The notes beneath the pieces were generated by a model, which saw only the letters and a list, made by a program, of their open reading frames with translations, ran no database searches and was not told where the DNA came from. A program made the translations under genes and the position numbers. Shown here piece by piece: positions 54,987 through 64,000 of a stretch of DNA of 64,000 nucleotides (positions are counted from its first letter, which is position 1; every line of letters begins with the position of its first letter). This DNA comes from Ktedonobacter robiniae (lineage in GTDB: Bacteria; Chloroflexota; Ktedonobacteria; Ktedonobacterales; Ktedonobacteraceae). The DNA lies in contig NZ_BNJG01000003.1 of assembly GCF_016587375.1 (NCBI RefSeq), forward strand, positions 868,001 to 932,000, in the 5' to 3' direction.

Positions 54987-55583
54987 ATGACAGCCAGTCA
55001 AGGTATCACCTTTTTGCTCTTCGCCGTCGTTGCTGCTATTACGCCTGGACCCAGCAATCTCATCTTAACCTCGACAGGTGCCAACGTAGGGTTGCTTCGT
55101 GGGCTCCCCTGCCTGGGTGGGGTGGTAATTGGAATGGGGCTCATGATGTTCCTTGTTGCCTTCGGACTTGGAAACGTCGTTCTGGCGAGTCCGGGACTCA
55201 TCCTGCTTCTCAAGTGGGGGGGCATTGGCTTTCTGCTCTGGCTGTCGTGGAAGGTTGCCACGGCAGGTCGCAGTGACACGACAACAGAGAAACAGCCTCT
55301 CGGTTTTTGGGGCGCAGCTGCTTTTCAATGGATCAATCCTAAGTCGTGGCTCGTCAGTGTCAGCGCGGTTAGCGTCTACTTGCATCCTATCGCAGGCACA
55401 GCATTCACCCAGGCGATAGGCTTTGGTATGCTGTTTATCCTTGCCGCTCTGCCAAGTTGTTTCATCTGGCTGGCGTTTGGAGCAAGCGTACAGCGATTTC
55501 TGTCCACGAAACGAAGCGCAAGAATATTCAACGTTACAATGGGAGTCCTGCTCGCAGGATCTGTTCTTCTGTTCATCTGGTAA
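54987..55583 (+). CDS. LysE/RhtB-family amino acid exporter
   Basis: 198 residues from ATG 54987 (GAGGAGGG upstream; a GTG directly before is possible). Six helices; N-terminal ITPGPSNLILTSTGANVGLLRGL, and GFWGAAAFQWINPKSWLVSVS in the middle are the family motifs. Exports amino acids or derivatives (often azaleucine, cysteine or homoserine lactone); substrate unknown. Probably controlled by the adjacent AraC regulator. Confidence 0.92.
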   Translation: MTASQGITFLLFAVVAAITPGPSNLILTSTGANVGLLRGLPCLGGVVIGMGLMMFLVAFGLGNVVLASPGLILLLKWGGIGFLLWLSWKVATAGRSDTTTEKQPLGFWGAAAFQWINPKSWLVSVSAVSVYLHPIAGTAFTQAIGFGMLFILAALPSCFIWLAFGASVQRFLSTKRSARIFNVTMGVLLAGSVLLFIW

Positions 55584-55645
55584 CTAAATAGTCCACTGTC
55601 TCTTTGCTCTCCTGCCGGGCGGGGGCATGGCCAGTTTATTCTGAT

Positions 55646-55699
55646 TAATGGTGTGTTGAAGGATGGCGCCCAAGGCCGCCATCCTTCAACACACCATTA
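55646..55699. terminator. Hairpin between convergent genes, 23-bp arms
   Basis: TAATGGTGTGTTGAAGGATG... (55646-55668) pairs with 55677-55699, small loop. Lies between the LysE gene and the convergent PPOX gene. Confidence 0.75.
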
Positions 55700-55735
55700 C
55701 CCGGCGAGAAACACCGCAGGGGCAAAAGAGGTTGC

Positions 55736-56155
55736 CTACTGGCTGGTGAAGCGGTCGATGGTCACGCGAATAACCTGGTTATACTCCTGCCTCATCGACT
55801 CGGGAGTATAACCTATTTCCTGCATTTCAGCGCCATATTTAGCCTTATAGGCGGGCAGGGTAGTGTCGGGCCGCTCTTCGTCACTTGAGAGCACACGCGC
55901 CTGGCCTTCAAGGATAATCACGTCGCCACCATCATCAGTATTGTCCAGGGCTAACACGACATTAGGATTCTGGGCAAGGTTGCGGATCTTCTGGTTATTC
56001 TTGCTAAAGATGAGGACTGATTCGCCCTCCCACAGGAACCAGACGGGCACGCTATGTGGGCGTCCATCGGATCGCACCGTTGTAAACCAGGCAATCACCT
56101 CATTTGTCAAACGCTCTTTTGTGTGCTCTTTTAAGGTTTCAACAGAGAAACTCAT
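55736..56155 (-). CDS. PPOX-class F420-dependent oxidoreductase (second copy)
   Basis: 139 residues, AAAGGAG before the ATG. EVIAWFTTVRSDGRPHSVPVWFLWEGESVLIFSKNNQKIRNLAQNPNVVLALDNTD is the split-barrel core; GGDVIILEGQARVL follows. Same family as the gene at 12664 but clearly diverged. Substrate unknown. Forty bases behind the MFS gene on the same strand, so probably co-transcribed with it; the gap has the direct repeat TTATCATAACC(G/A)TTACT. Confidence 0.87.
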   Translation of the reverse strand: MSFSVETLKEHTKERLTNEVIAWFTTVRSDGRPHSVPVWFLWEGESVLIFSKNNQKIRNLAQNPNVVLALDNTDDGGDVIILEGQARVLSSDEERPDTTLPAYKAKYGAEMQEIGYTPESMRQEYNQVIRVTIDRFTSQ

Positions 56156-56195
56156 CTTTCTACTCCTTTATCATAACCGTTACTTATCATAACCA

Positions 56196-57482
56196 TTACT
56201 TCTGCGATTCCTTTACAGGTGCATAGCCGATTAATGCCAGCAGCAGGAGCACAGGCGCGCTCCCCAGGAGGGCCAGGCCAGCAAGCAGGCCAAAGCGTGC
56301 CGCCAGCAGACCTACAATAGCGGGCAGGGCGGCCTTAAGAGGCTCTCCAAAGCCAGTAATAGCTCGGACCAGGCTGGAACGTCCCGGCAACTGCGCATAA
56401 GTCTGAGCCTGAGCAATGGGATACCAGCCCGCAGCACCTAGCCCGACTATACCCAGAGCCAGGCCCGCTAGCCAGGTGACATGCGTCGTCAACAGCAAGA
56501 GCATGCCAGCCAGGACAACTACAGCCATCCCAGCCAGCACGCGATGCGGCACCTGGCTGGCGACTCGGCGTAGCCACGGCTGACGATCCAGCAGCGCCAG
56601 ACCCAACAGACTGCTCATCAATGTACCTGTAAGTAGCCAGCCAATGGTCGTCTCGCTGGCATGGAGCGTATCGCGCAGGTAGAGCGCTGCAAAGCCAAGC
56701 AAGACCTCATCCACCATATCTGGAATTAACGCGAGCAGCCCCCAGCGCAGTAGAGCAGGATTGCGCATAGCCTGGCTCAAAGCACTCCAGGTACTTACAC
56801 GACCTTCTTCTGGGATGACACCAGGCTCGGCGCGAGCTATATCATCACTGCTAACGAATGACCCTTCAGCTTTTATTCCCACAGCTTCGCACCTGGGAAA
56901 TGGCTGCGCGACCGTAAGCAGGAACAGAAGCGCCCATAAGCCAGCCGCGAGCCAGCAGATCTCGGGCCAGCCCTGCTGTAAGCTCACCAGGGCCGTTACC
57001 AGGAGCGGCGCCAGGATATCTCCCACGCTGGCAAGCAGGGTCCAACGCGTCATTATCGCTACACTCCTGGCAGGATCACTATCAATCAGTGTGGCCTCCG
57101 CCAGCCCCACAGCGGTTCCTACGGCGGGATAATAGAGCGCAAACACCACCAGCAGGACACCATAACTGGAGGCGAAAGCCGCCACGACAAAGCACAGGAT
57201 CAAACACAGCAGCCCACCAAAAATCCACCAGCGCTTGGAGTGGCGGTCACTGAGCACATTGATAATCGGCTCCAGAACCATAGCTGAACAACTGCCAACG
57301 GCAAACAACAGGCCAATCTGTTCATAACTGAGTCCCAGGCGATCACGCAAGAGGGGCAGGCCAACAACAGGAAAACCTGAAACAATCTCGTCAAACAAAC
57401 CATAGCTGAGCAGGGTTGCCTGCATATAGGCCGCCGATATCCCCCGGGTAGCAGGCTGGCGAAAAACATTCTTGAAGTACAT
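56196..57482 (-). CDS. MFS transporter
   Basis: 428 residues from ATG 57482 (GGAGGAGAAG upstream; GTG one codon earlier possible). Twelve helices in two halves linked by a soluble loop (VGIKAEGSFVSSDDIARAEP). LSDRHSKRWWIFGG is the loop 2-3 motif. Resembles drug or sugar exporters of the MFS; substrate not readable. Confidence 0.87.
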   Translation of the reverse strand: MYFKNVFRQPATRGISAAYMQATLLSYGLFDEIVSGFPVVGLPLLRDRLGLSYEQIGLLFAVGSCSAMVLEPIINVLSDRHSKRWWIFGGLLCLILCFVVAAFASSYGVLLVVFALYYPAVGTAVGLAEATLIDSDPARSVAIMTRWTLLASVGDILAPLLVTALVSLQQGWPEICWLAAGLWALLFLLTVAQPFPRCEAVGIKAEGSFVSSDDIARAEPGVIPEEGRVSTWSALSQAMRNPALLRWGLLALIPDMVDEVLLGFAALYLRDTLHASETTIGWLLTGTLMSSLLGLALLDRQPWLRRVASQVPHRVLAGMAVVVLAGMLLLLTTHVTWLAGLALGIVGLGAAGWYPIAQAQTYAQLPGRSSLVRAITGFGEPLKAALPAIVGLLAARFGLLAGLALLGSAPVLLLLALIGYAPVKESQK

Positions 57483-57682
57483 CACGCAAACTTCTCCTCC
57501 AACAAAAACTCTGAATAAAGAGCAAAATCTCATTCAGAGTGGGAGGAGCGCGCGCACAAAGGCCGCGACCGGCCATTGCCGCTCGCGACCAATCTTCACC
57601 CGTGAAAGAATTCGGGTTGCAAAACTGAAAGTTACTTGCGGGTTAGCAGGGGCTATGTGTACTCATAGAGGTGTTTACCTTA

Positions 57683-57711
57683 TAGACAAACGTTGTTACT
57701 CATAGTATACC
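57683..57711 (+). promoter_or_regulatory. Candidate promoter for the serine hydrolase
   Basis: TAGACA (57683-57688), 17-base spacer, TATACC (57706-57711). TACTCATAG occurs at 57660-57668 and again at 57697-57705, overlapping the spacer. The rest of the 57483-57840 gap shows nothing clear. Confidence 0.45.
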
Positions 57712-57840
57712 TCAAAATCTGCATTCGCGCCTATAGCACCCCGTCTATCTTGCAACTGATCAGCGACAAGATGCGTACTTGTTTTCAGTACACACATTCG
57801 TCGCATGTTTGAAGCGGCGCTAGCAGAGAAAGGATATGCT

Positions 57841-59574
57841 GTGTCCGAAAATCCATCGACTGCAACGACCCCTCGCCTGGAAGAGTTCACCACCTTTGTC
57901 CACCAGATGCTGAAGGAATGGCAGGTCCAGGGAACAGCCATCGCGATTGTCAGAGATGGGCAGGTTATTTTCCAGCAAGGCTTCGGCAAGCGCGATACAA
58001 AACATGACCTGGATGTCACGCCTCAGACGCTCTTCCCCATTGCATCATGTAGCAAGGCCTTCACGACGGCCGCTCTCGCGATCCTGGCCGATGAGGGACG
58101 CCTGGATTGGGATACACCGATTCGCACCTACATCCCTACCTTTCGCCTGGCTGATCCCTTTGCCAGCGAGCGCCTGACGGCTCGCGATCTGGTCTCGCAT
58201 CGCTCCGGCCTGCCACGCCATGATCTGGCATGGTATAACTCAACCGCCAGCCGGAAAGAACTTTTTGAGCGCCTGCCCTACCTGGAACCAACCAAAGACT
58301 TTCGTACCCTCTGGCAATACCAGAACCTGATGTACATGGCCGCAGGCTACCTGATTGAGCAGATCACCGGGCAGACCTGGGAAGAGTTTGTACGTGTACG
58401 CATCTTCGAGCCGCTTGGCATGCGCCAGAGCAATTTCTCTATCGTGGAGACGAGCGAGCAGGCAGAAAACTTCTCCCATCCCTACAAGGAAAGCAAGAGT
58501 GAGGTCAATGAAATAGCTTTCTATGGAGCGCAGGGAGCCATTGGACCCGCGGGAGCCATCGTCTCTAATATCGAAGAGCTAAGCAACTGGCTTCAACTAC
58601 ACCTGAACAAGGGACTTTACAACGACCAGCGCATCCTCTCTGAGAGCCAGGTAACACAGCTACATGCCCCTCAGATGGTCATCCCAGGCATAGACAACTA
58701 TCCCGAACGCCCCTTTGCCAGCTACGCGCTGGGCTGGTTTGTACAGCCCTATCGTGGCTACCCCATGATCCATCACGGTGGCAATATTGACGGCTTTAGC
58801 TCCCTCGTTTCGCTCTTCCCCGGCCAGAATATTGGTATCGCCGTGCTGACAAATATGAGTGGCTCCCCTGTACCAACTCTCCTGACCTACGCGGCCTTTG
58901 AGCACCTGATGGGCCTGGAGAGAGTGGACTGGCACGCACGCGCGCAGAAAACTCGTGAAGAATTCAAAGCAGCGGAGCAGCAAGGCCAGGAGCAGGACGC
59001 AGACGAGCGCATACCAGACACTCAACCATCACACCGACTTGAAGCGTATGTGGGAACCTATACACATCCAGGCTATGGCACATTTGGAGTAACACTGGAG
59101 GGCGAAGAGCTATATGCCGAGTTTAACCAGATGAAAGCGCCGCTCAAGCATTACCATTACGATATCTTCTCCCTGGAGATTGAGCGTTTCGATATCAACC
59201 TCAAGGCCTCGTTCCAGGGCACTGTCCGTGGTGATATTGATACCCTCATCGTTCCGCTAGAGCCCACCGCCAACGATATCGTCTTCAAACGCAGCATCAA
59301 TAAGCAGCTCACCGAGAAGAGCTTTTTGGAGCAATTTATCGGTGAATATGAGGTACTTGATACAGTTATGGTCGTCGTCCTCAAGGGTGAACAGACGCTC
59401 CAGGCAACCATTCTCGGTCAACCCGACTACGAACTCCTACCCTATAAAGAGACAGAGTTCCACGTCAAAGGCCTATCAGGCATACGCATCAACTTTGTGC
59501 AGGGGGCTGAAGGCCAGATCGTTGAAGGCAAACTAACACTCCCCTATGGCGTCTTCAACGCCAAAAAGAAGTAG
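57841..59574 (+). CDS. Beta-lactamase-family serine hydrolase (class C-like) with DUF3471-like tail
   Basis: 577 residues from GTG 57841 (AGAAAGGA upstream); the ATG 12 codons earlier has no site. Penicillin-binding-like core: SxxK at Ser69-Lys72 (SCSK), YxN at 160-162 (YQN), and HHGGN at 311-315 in place of KTG. The C-terminal part (HRLEAYVGTYTHPGYGTFGV and later beta strands) matches the lipocalin-like DUF3471 tail. Likely esterase or D-aminopeptidase type; resistance is not implied. No signal peptide. Confidence 0.9.
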   Translation: MSENPSTATTPRLEEFTTFVHQMLKEWQVQGTAIAIVRDGQVIFQQGFGKRDTKHDLDVTPQTLFPIASCSKAFTTAALAILADEGRLDWDTPIRTYIPTFRLADPFASERLTARDLVSHRSGLPRHDLAWYNSTASRKELFERLPYLEPTKDFRTLWQYQNLMYMAAGYLIEQITGQTWEEFVRVRIFEPLGMRQSNFSIVETSEQAENFSHPYKESKSEVNEIAFYGAQGAIGPAGAIVSNIEELSNWLQLHLNKGLYNDQRILSESQVTQLHAPQMVIPGIDNYPERPFASYALGWFVQPYRGYPMIHHGGNIDGFSSLVSLFPGQNIGIAVLTNMSGSPVPTLLTYAAFEHLMGLERVDWHARAQKTREEFKAAEQQGQEQDADERIPDTQPSHRLEAYVGTYTHPGYGTFGVTLEGEELYAEFNQMKAPLKHYHYDIFSLEIERFDINLKASFQGTVRGDIDTLIVPLEPTANDIVFKRSINKQLTEKSFLEQFIGEYEVLDTVMVVVLKGEQTLQATILGQPDYELLPYKETEFHVKGLSGIRINFVQGAEGQIVEGKLTLPYGVFNAKKK

Positions 59575-59575
59575 T

Positions 59576-59649
59576 AGAAAGCAGAGAAAGGGAAAGGGAC
59601 CGGTGCGACGTATACGTCGCACCGGTCCCTTTCCCTTTCTCTGCTTTCT
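59576..59649. terminator. Perfect 74-bp palindromic terminator
   Basis: 59576-59612 pairs fully with 59613-59649, no loop (centre GCGACGTA/TACGTCGC); purine-rich left arm AGAAAGCAGAGAAAGGG. Begins one base after the stop codon of the serine hydrolase. Confidence 0.8.
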
Positions 59650-59789
59650 GACTTGTATCAATAAAAATTAGGGACTAAAGTCCCTATACAGTTGGGGCTA
59701 CACTGGAATAAAACATAGCGACATAGTGAGCAGGTAGAATCAGCAATCAAGACTATAAGAAGGTGCGCGTATATTAAGGAGTGCCACCA

Positions 59790-62672
59790 ATGGAAACCAG
59801 CCCTACTCCGGCTCAACCGCATAACAGTCCTACACCTGAGCGCCACACAGACCAGGATCCCTTTCTGAGGCGCCTGGATATCGACGCAAACGTTCCTCTG
59901 CAAGCTACCCAGCCTGTTCATGCCTTGCGCCAGCTCCCAAAAACGCTTACTAAAAGAGACCTGCTAGTGTTCTCCTTGCTCACCGTACTGATGTTTACAC
60001 CCGTTAGCATAGCAGGCGGTGTAGGGTATGGTGCACTCATCTACTGGCTCCTAGCCTTCCTCATTGTCCTTCCTATCATCATTATCTCACGCTGGCTTTC
60101 GCTACGCGTTGCCAGTTATGGAGGACAGTATCGCTGGATTACGGCTCTGGGAGGATCACAATGGGGATCAATTACGGGACTTTTCTTCTGGCTCGCGGGA
60201 CTCTTCGCTACTATTGCCTCCCTCATAAGTAGTCTGGTAATATTCCAAATATTTGCTTCACCTCTATTTGCTACACCTGTTGAAGAGCTAGAGGGGTTGC
60301 TATGCCTCACAGCTATTGTGTTGGGACTCATCTTTATTCCTCTAGGCAAACTCAAATATATTCTTGCAGGTATTCTCATCCTCAATATGCTTCAGATTCT
60401 TCTCCTGGGGCTGGCAGGCTATCTCTGGGTCCTCAATGGGCATGCCCCGGCGACAAGTTCAGCTACCATACTGCCAGGGCCGCAGCATATGGAGTTTTTT
60501 AGTATCGCCATTTGGGGCCTGCTGGGAGGCGAAGCTCCATACATTATGACAAGCGAAATGAAAAATCAGCATCCTGATAGAGGCCGTAAGGTGGGTAATT
60601 TTATCTGGAGGAGCTATGCCATCATCCTCCCGTTCTACCTGTTCTCAACACTAGGCGTTCTCTTATTCTTCGGGCAACAAAACAATCCTATCCCTATACA
60701 AACAGGTATTGCTGCGATTCAAAACACCTTCGGGCTAGCGATAAGTAAAGTTGTTCTCATTTTCTTTCTTATCGGTACGACTGGAAAGACTGTGCTGTTC
60801 ATCACGATGTCCTCACGTCTCCTGTTTATGGCCGCTCGCGATGGGATGTTACCCGAAGGGCTAACGCGCATCAACCGCCAGGGCATTCCCTATATAAGTT
60901 TACTGGTTCAGGTAGGGATAACTGCGGCTTTTGTTCTCTTGATGGACCTGCTTCTAACAGGAATATCTGATTTTAATCCAATCAGCACGCAGCACGGTCT
61001 CCCTTTCTACCTTTTCCTACGTGCTATTACTACAGTTATCTGGCTTTTGGCCGCCATCCAGGTCTTCGCCATGGTCATTCGTTATATTGTGCATTTAAAA
61101 AATCGTTCTCGCCATTCACGCTTAGAGGCCCGTATTAGCGGACGTGAGGGTGCCTGGATTGTAGCTGTTTCATGCTTCGGCATTATCACAATGTTGATTA
61201 GCATCGTAGAGATTATTGGCCATTCCTGGGCACCCACGATCTTTTCACAAATGCGCTGGAATTTTACCGTCGTCACCTTTACTCTCATCGCTATTGTCAT
61301 TGGTTGGCTCTGTGCCGAGATACCGCGGAAACATACCCTGCTGACGACGCTGCGCAAGGTCAATACACGTGAGCAGGCACTCCGCAACCAGTTAGAGGAG
61401 GCATATCACGAGCAACAGATTCTCGTTGCCCAGCAGCAGGAGCTTCTCACAGCCGTGGATCAGCTTTATCGTGAAAACGCCCGCGCGGCAGTAACCGATC
61501 CCATCACTAGCCTGCCAAACCACCGGGCAGTCATCGCATACATTGACACAGCTCTACGCGAGGCCAGTGAAACGCAGGAATCCATAGCCCTCCTCTTCGT
61601 GGATTTAGACCGCTTCAAGCTGATCAATGACAGCTGGGGGCACCCGGCAGGCGATGCTGTCCTGCACGAGGTTGGCATACGCCTGCAAGACACCGTTGGC
61701 ATAACAAACTTTGTGGGCCGCTACGGCGGCGAAGAGTTTGCAGTCATACTGCGTCACAGTAATGTCTCTGAGGCCGTTCAGATCGCTGAAAAAATTCGTC
61801 ACAAGATCATGGAAAAACCCTTCATCTGGGATATCGACGAGAGCGCAACACCGGTTGAGCTAACCATTACGGCGAGTATCGGTATCTCCATCTATCCCTA
61901 TCATGGTGAGACACGCGAAGCCTTGCTTGAGCAGGCCGACCGCGCGATGTACCGCGCTAAGCATAGCGGTCGCAATCGCGTCTGCATCGTCTTCGCGGAA
62001 GAGCGCGCTCACCAGATCATTACCGTCTCGGGATTGGGCAGTTTCTCCTCTGAGGAGATCTGCACGGCACGCGCCCTCCTGGCTGCCATGCAAGCGTATG
62101 ACAAAGAGACATATGAGCACGCGCAACGCATGGTTAACCTCTCGGAGGCCGTCGCCCGTCGTTTACGCTGTGGATCGGAAGAAATCCATAACGTGCGCCT
62201 CGCTGCCATGTTCCATGATATAGGCAAGGTCGCCGTTCCAGATAGCATTCTACACAAGCCAGGGCCGCTGAACACAGATGAATGGGAAGTTATTCGACGC
62301 CACCCAGACACCGGCAGGCAGATCCTCTCACGCGCCGGCGGGACCTTCGCCATTGTCGCCTACATCATTGGCGCGCATCATGAGCGCTGGGATGGCCAGG
62401 GCTATCCTGGTGGCCTGGCCGGCGAGCAGATTCCGCTGGCCGCGCGTATCCTCTCGGTTGTCGACGCCTATGACACCATGATCTCAGGGCGCATCTATCG
62501 CAAACCCATCAGCCATGAAGAGGCTTGCGCGGAACTCAAGCACTGTGCGGATACCCAGTTTGATTCCACAGTCGTCGAAGCCTTTTTACAGGTCCTCCAA
62601 CTGTCTGATGTCACAACCGAGGCCAGCGAACCTTTCCTCCCCCAACACCTGGTCGAAGCCATAACAGAATAG
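59790..62672 (+). CDS. APC-type permease fused to GGDEF and HD-GYP domains
   Basis: 960 residues from ATG 59790 (AAGGAG upstream; GTG 59781 is too close to that site). Residues about 55-515 form 12 membrane helices of an APC/amino-acid permease: FTPVSIAGGVGYGALIYWLL, SYGGQYRWITALGG, FFSIAIWGLLGGEAPYIMTSEMKNQHPDRGRKVG, MSSRLLFMAARDGMLPEGLTRIN. A coiled coil (about 528-565) leads to a GGDEF domain with DLDRFKLINDSWGHPAGD and an intact GGEEF at 646-650; the RxxD inhibitory site is absent (GITN instead). An HD-GYP domain follows with HDIGK (809-813) and HHERWDGQGYPGG (863-875), all metal ligands present. So both c-di-GMP synthesis and breakdown look possible. Monocistronic; 3' hairpin at 62677. 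Confidence 0.92.
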   Translation: METSPTPAQPHNSPTPERHTDQDPFLRRLDIDANVPLQATQPVHALRQLPKTLTKRDLLVFSLLTVLMFTPVSIAGGVGYGALIYWLLAFLIVLPIIIISRWLSLRVASYGGQYRWITALGGSQWGSITGLFFWLAGLFATIASLISSLVIFQIFASPLFATPVEELEGLLCLTAIVLGLIFIPLGKLKYILAGILILNMLQILLLGLAGYLWVLNGHAPATSSATILPGPQHMEFFSIAIWGLLGGEAPYIMTSEMKNQHPDRGRKVGNFIWRSYAIILPFYLFSTLGVLLFFGQQNNPIPIQTGIAAIQNTFGLAISKVVLIFFLIGTTGKTVLFITMSSRLLFMAARDGMLPEGLTRINRQGIPYISLLVQVGITAAFVLLMDLLLTGISDFNPISTQHGLPFYLFLRAITTVIWLLAAIQVFAMVIRYIVHLKNRSRHSRLEARISGREGAWIVAVSCFGIITMLISIVEIIGHSWAPTIFSQMRWNFTVVTFTLIAIVIGWLCAEIPRKHTLLTTLRKVNTREQALRNQLEEAYHEQQILVAQQQELLTAVDQLYRENARAAVTDPITSLPNHRAVIAYIDTALREASETQESIALLFVDLDRFKLINDSWGHPAGDAVLHEVGIRLQDTVGITNFVGRYGGEEFAVILRHSNVSEAVQIAEKIRHKIMEKPFIWDIDESATPVELTITASIGISIYPYHGETREALLEQADRAMYRAKHSGRNRVCIVFAEERAHQIITVSGLGSFSSEEICTARALLAAMQAYDKETYEHAQRMVNLSEAVARRLRCGSEEIHNVRLAAMFHDIGKVAVPDSILHKPGPLNTDEWEVIRRHPDTGRQILSRAGGTFAIVAYIIGAHHERWDGQGYPGGLAGEQIPLAARILSVVDAYDTMISGRIYRKPISHEEACAELKHCADTQFDSTVVEAFLQVLQLSDVTTEASEPFLPQHLVEAITE

Positions 62673-62676
62673 TAAG

Positions 62677-62745
62677 TCAGGGTACGGAATGAGGATGTGG
62701 TTGATGGGCTTCGCCCATCAACCACATCCTCATTCCATACCCTGA
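62677..62745. terminator. Hairpin between convergent genes, 33-bp arms
   Basis: 62677-62709 pairs with 62713-62745 with one mismatch and a 3-base loop. Shared by the permease fusion gene and the convergent FAD monooxygenase. Confidence 0.75.
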
Positions 62746-62764
62746 GCGCCGCAGGCGCGAAAGG

Positions 62765-63985
62765 TCAGGCTCTGATGTGCACGGGGCGCAAACCAAATAA
62801 CAGGACGCGCATAGGAATATCGCGCAAGAAGGGAATGCTAAAGAAGACGCGCATCATCAGCGGAAGGCTGGGTGGCGTTCCCTCCTTCTCCAGGGGCTTC
62901 ACCAGGCGCTTTTGCAACTTCTGCTGGTGATTTTGAATCAGCTTGACCGGTAGCATGCGAGCACGCTGAATCTGCTCCATATCCGCTGGCTGTACATTCT
63001 TAGCCTTCAGCTTATCACCCAGGATATTCGAGGCGGTCACCGCATCCTGCACCGCAAGGTTGATGCCCGCACCCGCAATGGGAGACATGGCATGCGCGGA
63101 ATCTCCAATCAGCAGCACGCCCGGAGCATACCAGCGCTTAAGGCAGTAAGCCTGGATAGAGAAGACCGAGACCTGCTTCCAATCCTTAATCTCATTGACG
63201 CGCTCCTCAAACAGCGGCTCGATATTGGCAATCGAGCGACGCAACGCCTCCAGACCCCGCTCATGCACACGAGCATAGCCCCCCTTAGGAATAGGATATC
63301 CAAGCTGCCAGACATCCGGGCGCGGCGAGACCGAGAGAATTCCTTTATCTGACTGGATGACCGTCGCCAGCTCAGGATCGGATGGTTTACGCGAGAGGCG
63401 CGTCCAGAGAATATCCATAGTTGGTTCCGCGAACTGAGGCTCCAGGCCTGCCATCTTGCGTACACGCGAGAAACGCCCATCCGCGCCGACAACCAGGTGC
63501 GCCTGTATCTCTCCTCGTCCGCTCTGGCCGCGATAGCGCACACCGCATACCTTACCATTCTCCTGCAACAGGCCATCAACCTGGGCGCCCATCAAGACCT
63601 GGAAGTGAGGATACTGCTTGGCCTCCTCTATCAGCATCGAGATAAAGTTAGGCTGAGGCAGAATCGTCACATGCGGAAAGCGAATCCGCAGGCGTGAATA
63701 ATCCGCTAGAGAGATTACCCCCTTCGGCGTCTGCATACTCAGCTTTGAAATCTTGGTATGCGGAATCTTCATAAGCTTCTCAATCAAGCCAAGTTCATAC
63801 ACCACATCCAGGACCGAGGGAAATACGGTATCGCCGCGAAAATCCCGGTCAAAATCCATATGCGATTCAAGCAACACAACAGGAATATTCTGCCGAGCCA
63901 GCAGCAAACCAAGCATAGCACCGGCAGGCCCCCCACCAACAATACAACATGATGTCTGTGAGACCGAAACAGATGTATCTAACAT
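62765..63985 (-). CDS. FAD-dependent monooxygenase (PHBH/UbiH-like)
   Basis: 406 residues. FAD motifs: GGGPAGAMLGLLLARQ with the acidic VVLLES, the DG motif VVGADGRFSRVR, and GVLLIGDSAHAMSPIAGAGINLAVQDA. This is the group A flavin hydroxylase family (aromatic or polyketide hydroxylation, halogenation relatives). Substrate unknown. The ATG at 63985 is close to the window edge, so the promoter is mostly outside. Confidence 0.92.
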   Translation of the reverse strand: MLDTSVSVSQTSCCIVGGGPAGAMLGLLLARQNIPVVLLESHMDFDRDFRGDTVFPSVLDVVYELGLIEKLMKIPHTKISKLSMQTPKGVISLADYSRLRIRFPHVTILPQPNFISMLIEEAKQYPHFQVLMGAQVDGLLQENGKVCGVRYRGQSGRGEIQAHLVVGADGRFSRVRKMAGLEPQFAEPTMDILWTRLSRKPSDPELATVIQSDKGILSVSPRPDVWQLGYPIPKGGYARVHERGLEALRRSIANIEPLFEERVNEIKDWKQVSVFSIQAYCLKRWYAPGVLLIGDSAHAMSPIAGAGINLAVQDAVTASNILGDKLKAKNVQPADMEQIQRARMLPVKLIQNHQQKLQKRLVKPLEKEGTPPSLPLMMRVFFSIPFLRDIPMRVLLFGLRPVHIRA

Positions 63986-64000
63986 ATCTCTACTCTTACC

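Noticed and set aside
57841..59574. True beta-lactamase
   Set aside because: No signal peptide, HHGG in place of KTG and a DUF3471-like tail point to an esterase/peptidase-type relative.

Overview
The window is about 64 kb of ordinary bacterial chromosome, moderately GC-rich, with about 47 protein genes, no rRNA or tRNA gene, no transposase and no CRISPR array. The gene content (two cydAB loci, two F420-type PPOX proteins, an Rv1855c-like F420 oxidoreductase, a DUF6585 protein, a leuS T-box, GH27/GH15/GH20 glycosidases, many GGAGG ribosome binding sites) suggests a soil-type, spore- or mycelium-forming member of the Chloroflexota, most likely Ktedonobacteria. That assignment is inference from families, not from a marker gene.

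Layout. 1-1.6 kb: end of an alcohol dehydrogenase operon and a small ORF. 2.1-8.3 kb: complete cydABDC (bd oxidase plus its CydDC exporter). 8.5-12.6 kb: secreted alpha-galactosidase with two CBMs and an orphan peptide-binding lipoprotein. 12.7-16.4 kb: divergent PPOX/MmyB regulator pair, a release-factor-like protein and an APH-type kinase. 16.5-19.4 kb: leuS with T-box. 19.5-25.6 kb: F420 oxidoreductase, DedA, low-complexity membrane protein, CPA2 antiporter, DUF6585 pair. 25.9-29.5 kb: iron uptake operon efeO-efeB-efeU behind an unusual operator cluster. 29.6-34.8 kb: SDR/LysR divergent pair, then a second, divergent cydAB controlled by a PadR gene. 34.8-40.2 kb: hydrolase, membrane protein, GH15, CDF metal exporter. 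40.3-50.5 kb: LacI-controlled sugar cluster (ABC importer on one strand; two Gfo/Idh/MocA enzymes, a sugar epimerase and GH20 hexosaminidase on the other). 50.7-54.0 kb: KimA-type K+ transporter followed by a channel-like membrane protein. 54-57.5 kb: AraC/LysE pair, second PPOX, MFS. 57.8-64 kb: serine hydrolase, a permease-GGDEF-HD-GYP fusion, FAD monooxygenase.

The two most unusual things are (1) the protein at 59790-62672, which joins a 12-TM APC-type permease to an apparently active GGDEF and an apparently active HD-GYP domain, so it may be a transporter-like sensor that makes and breaks cyclic di-GMP; and (2) a genome-wide habit of very long, often perfect and loopless palindromes at gene ends (76 bp at 1334, 74 bp at 59576, 58 bp at 35684, 50 bp at 8287, and many with 16-34 bp arms), each with its own sequence. 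One of them lies between two divergent promoters where it cannot be a terminator. Several promoters with overlapping operators can be read directly (LacI, PadR, efe).
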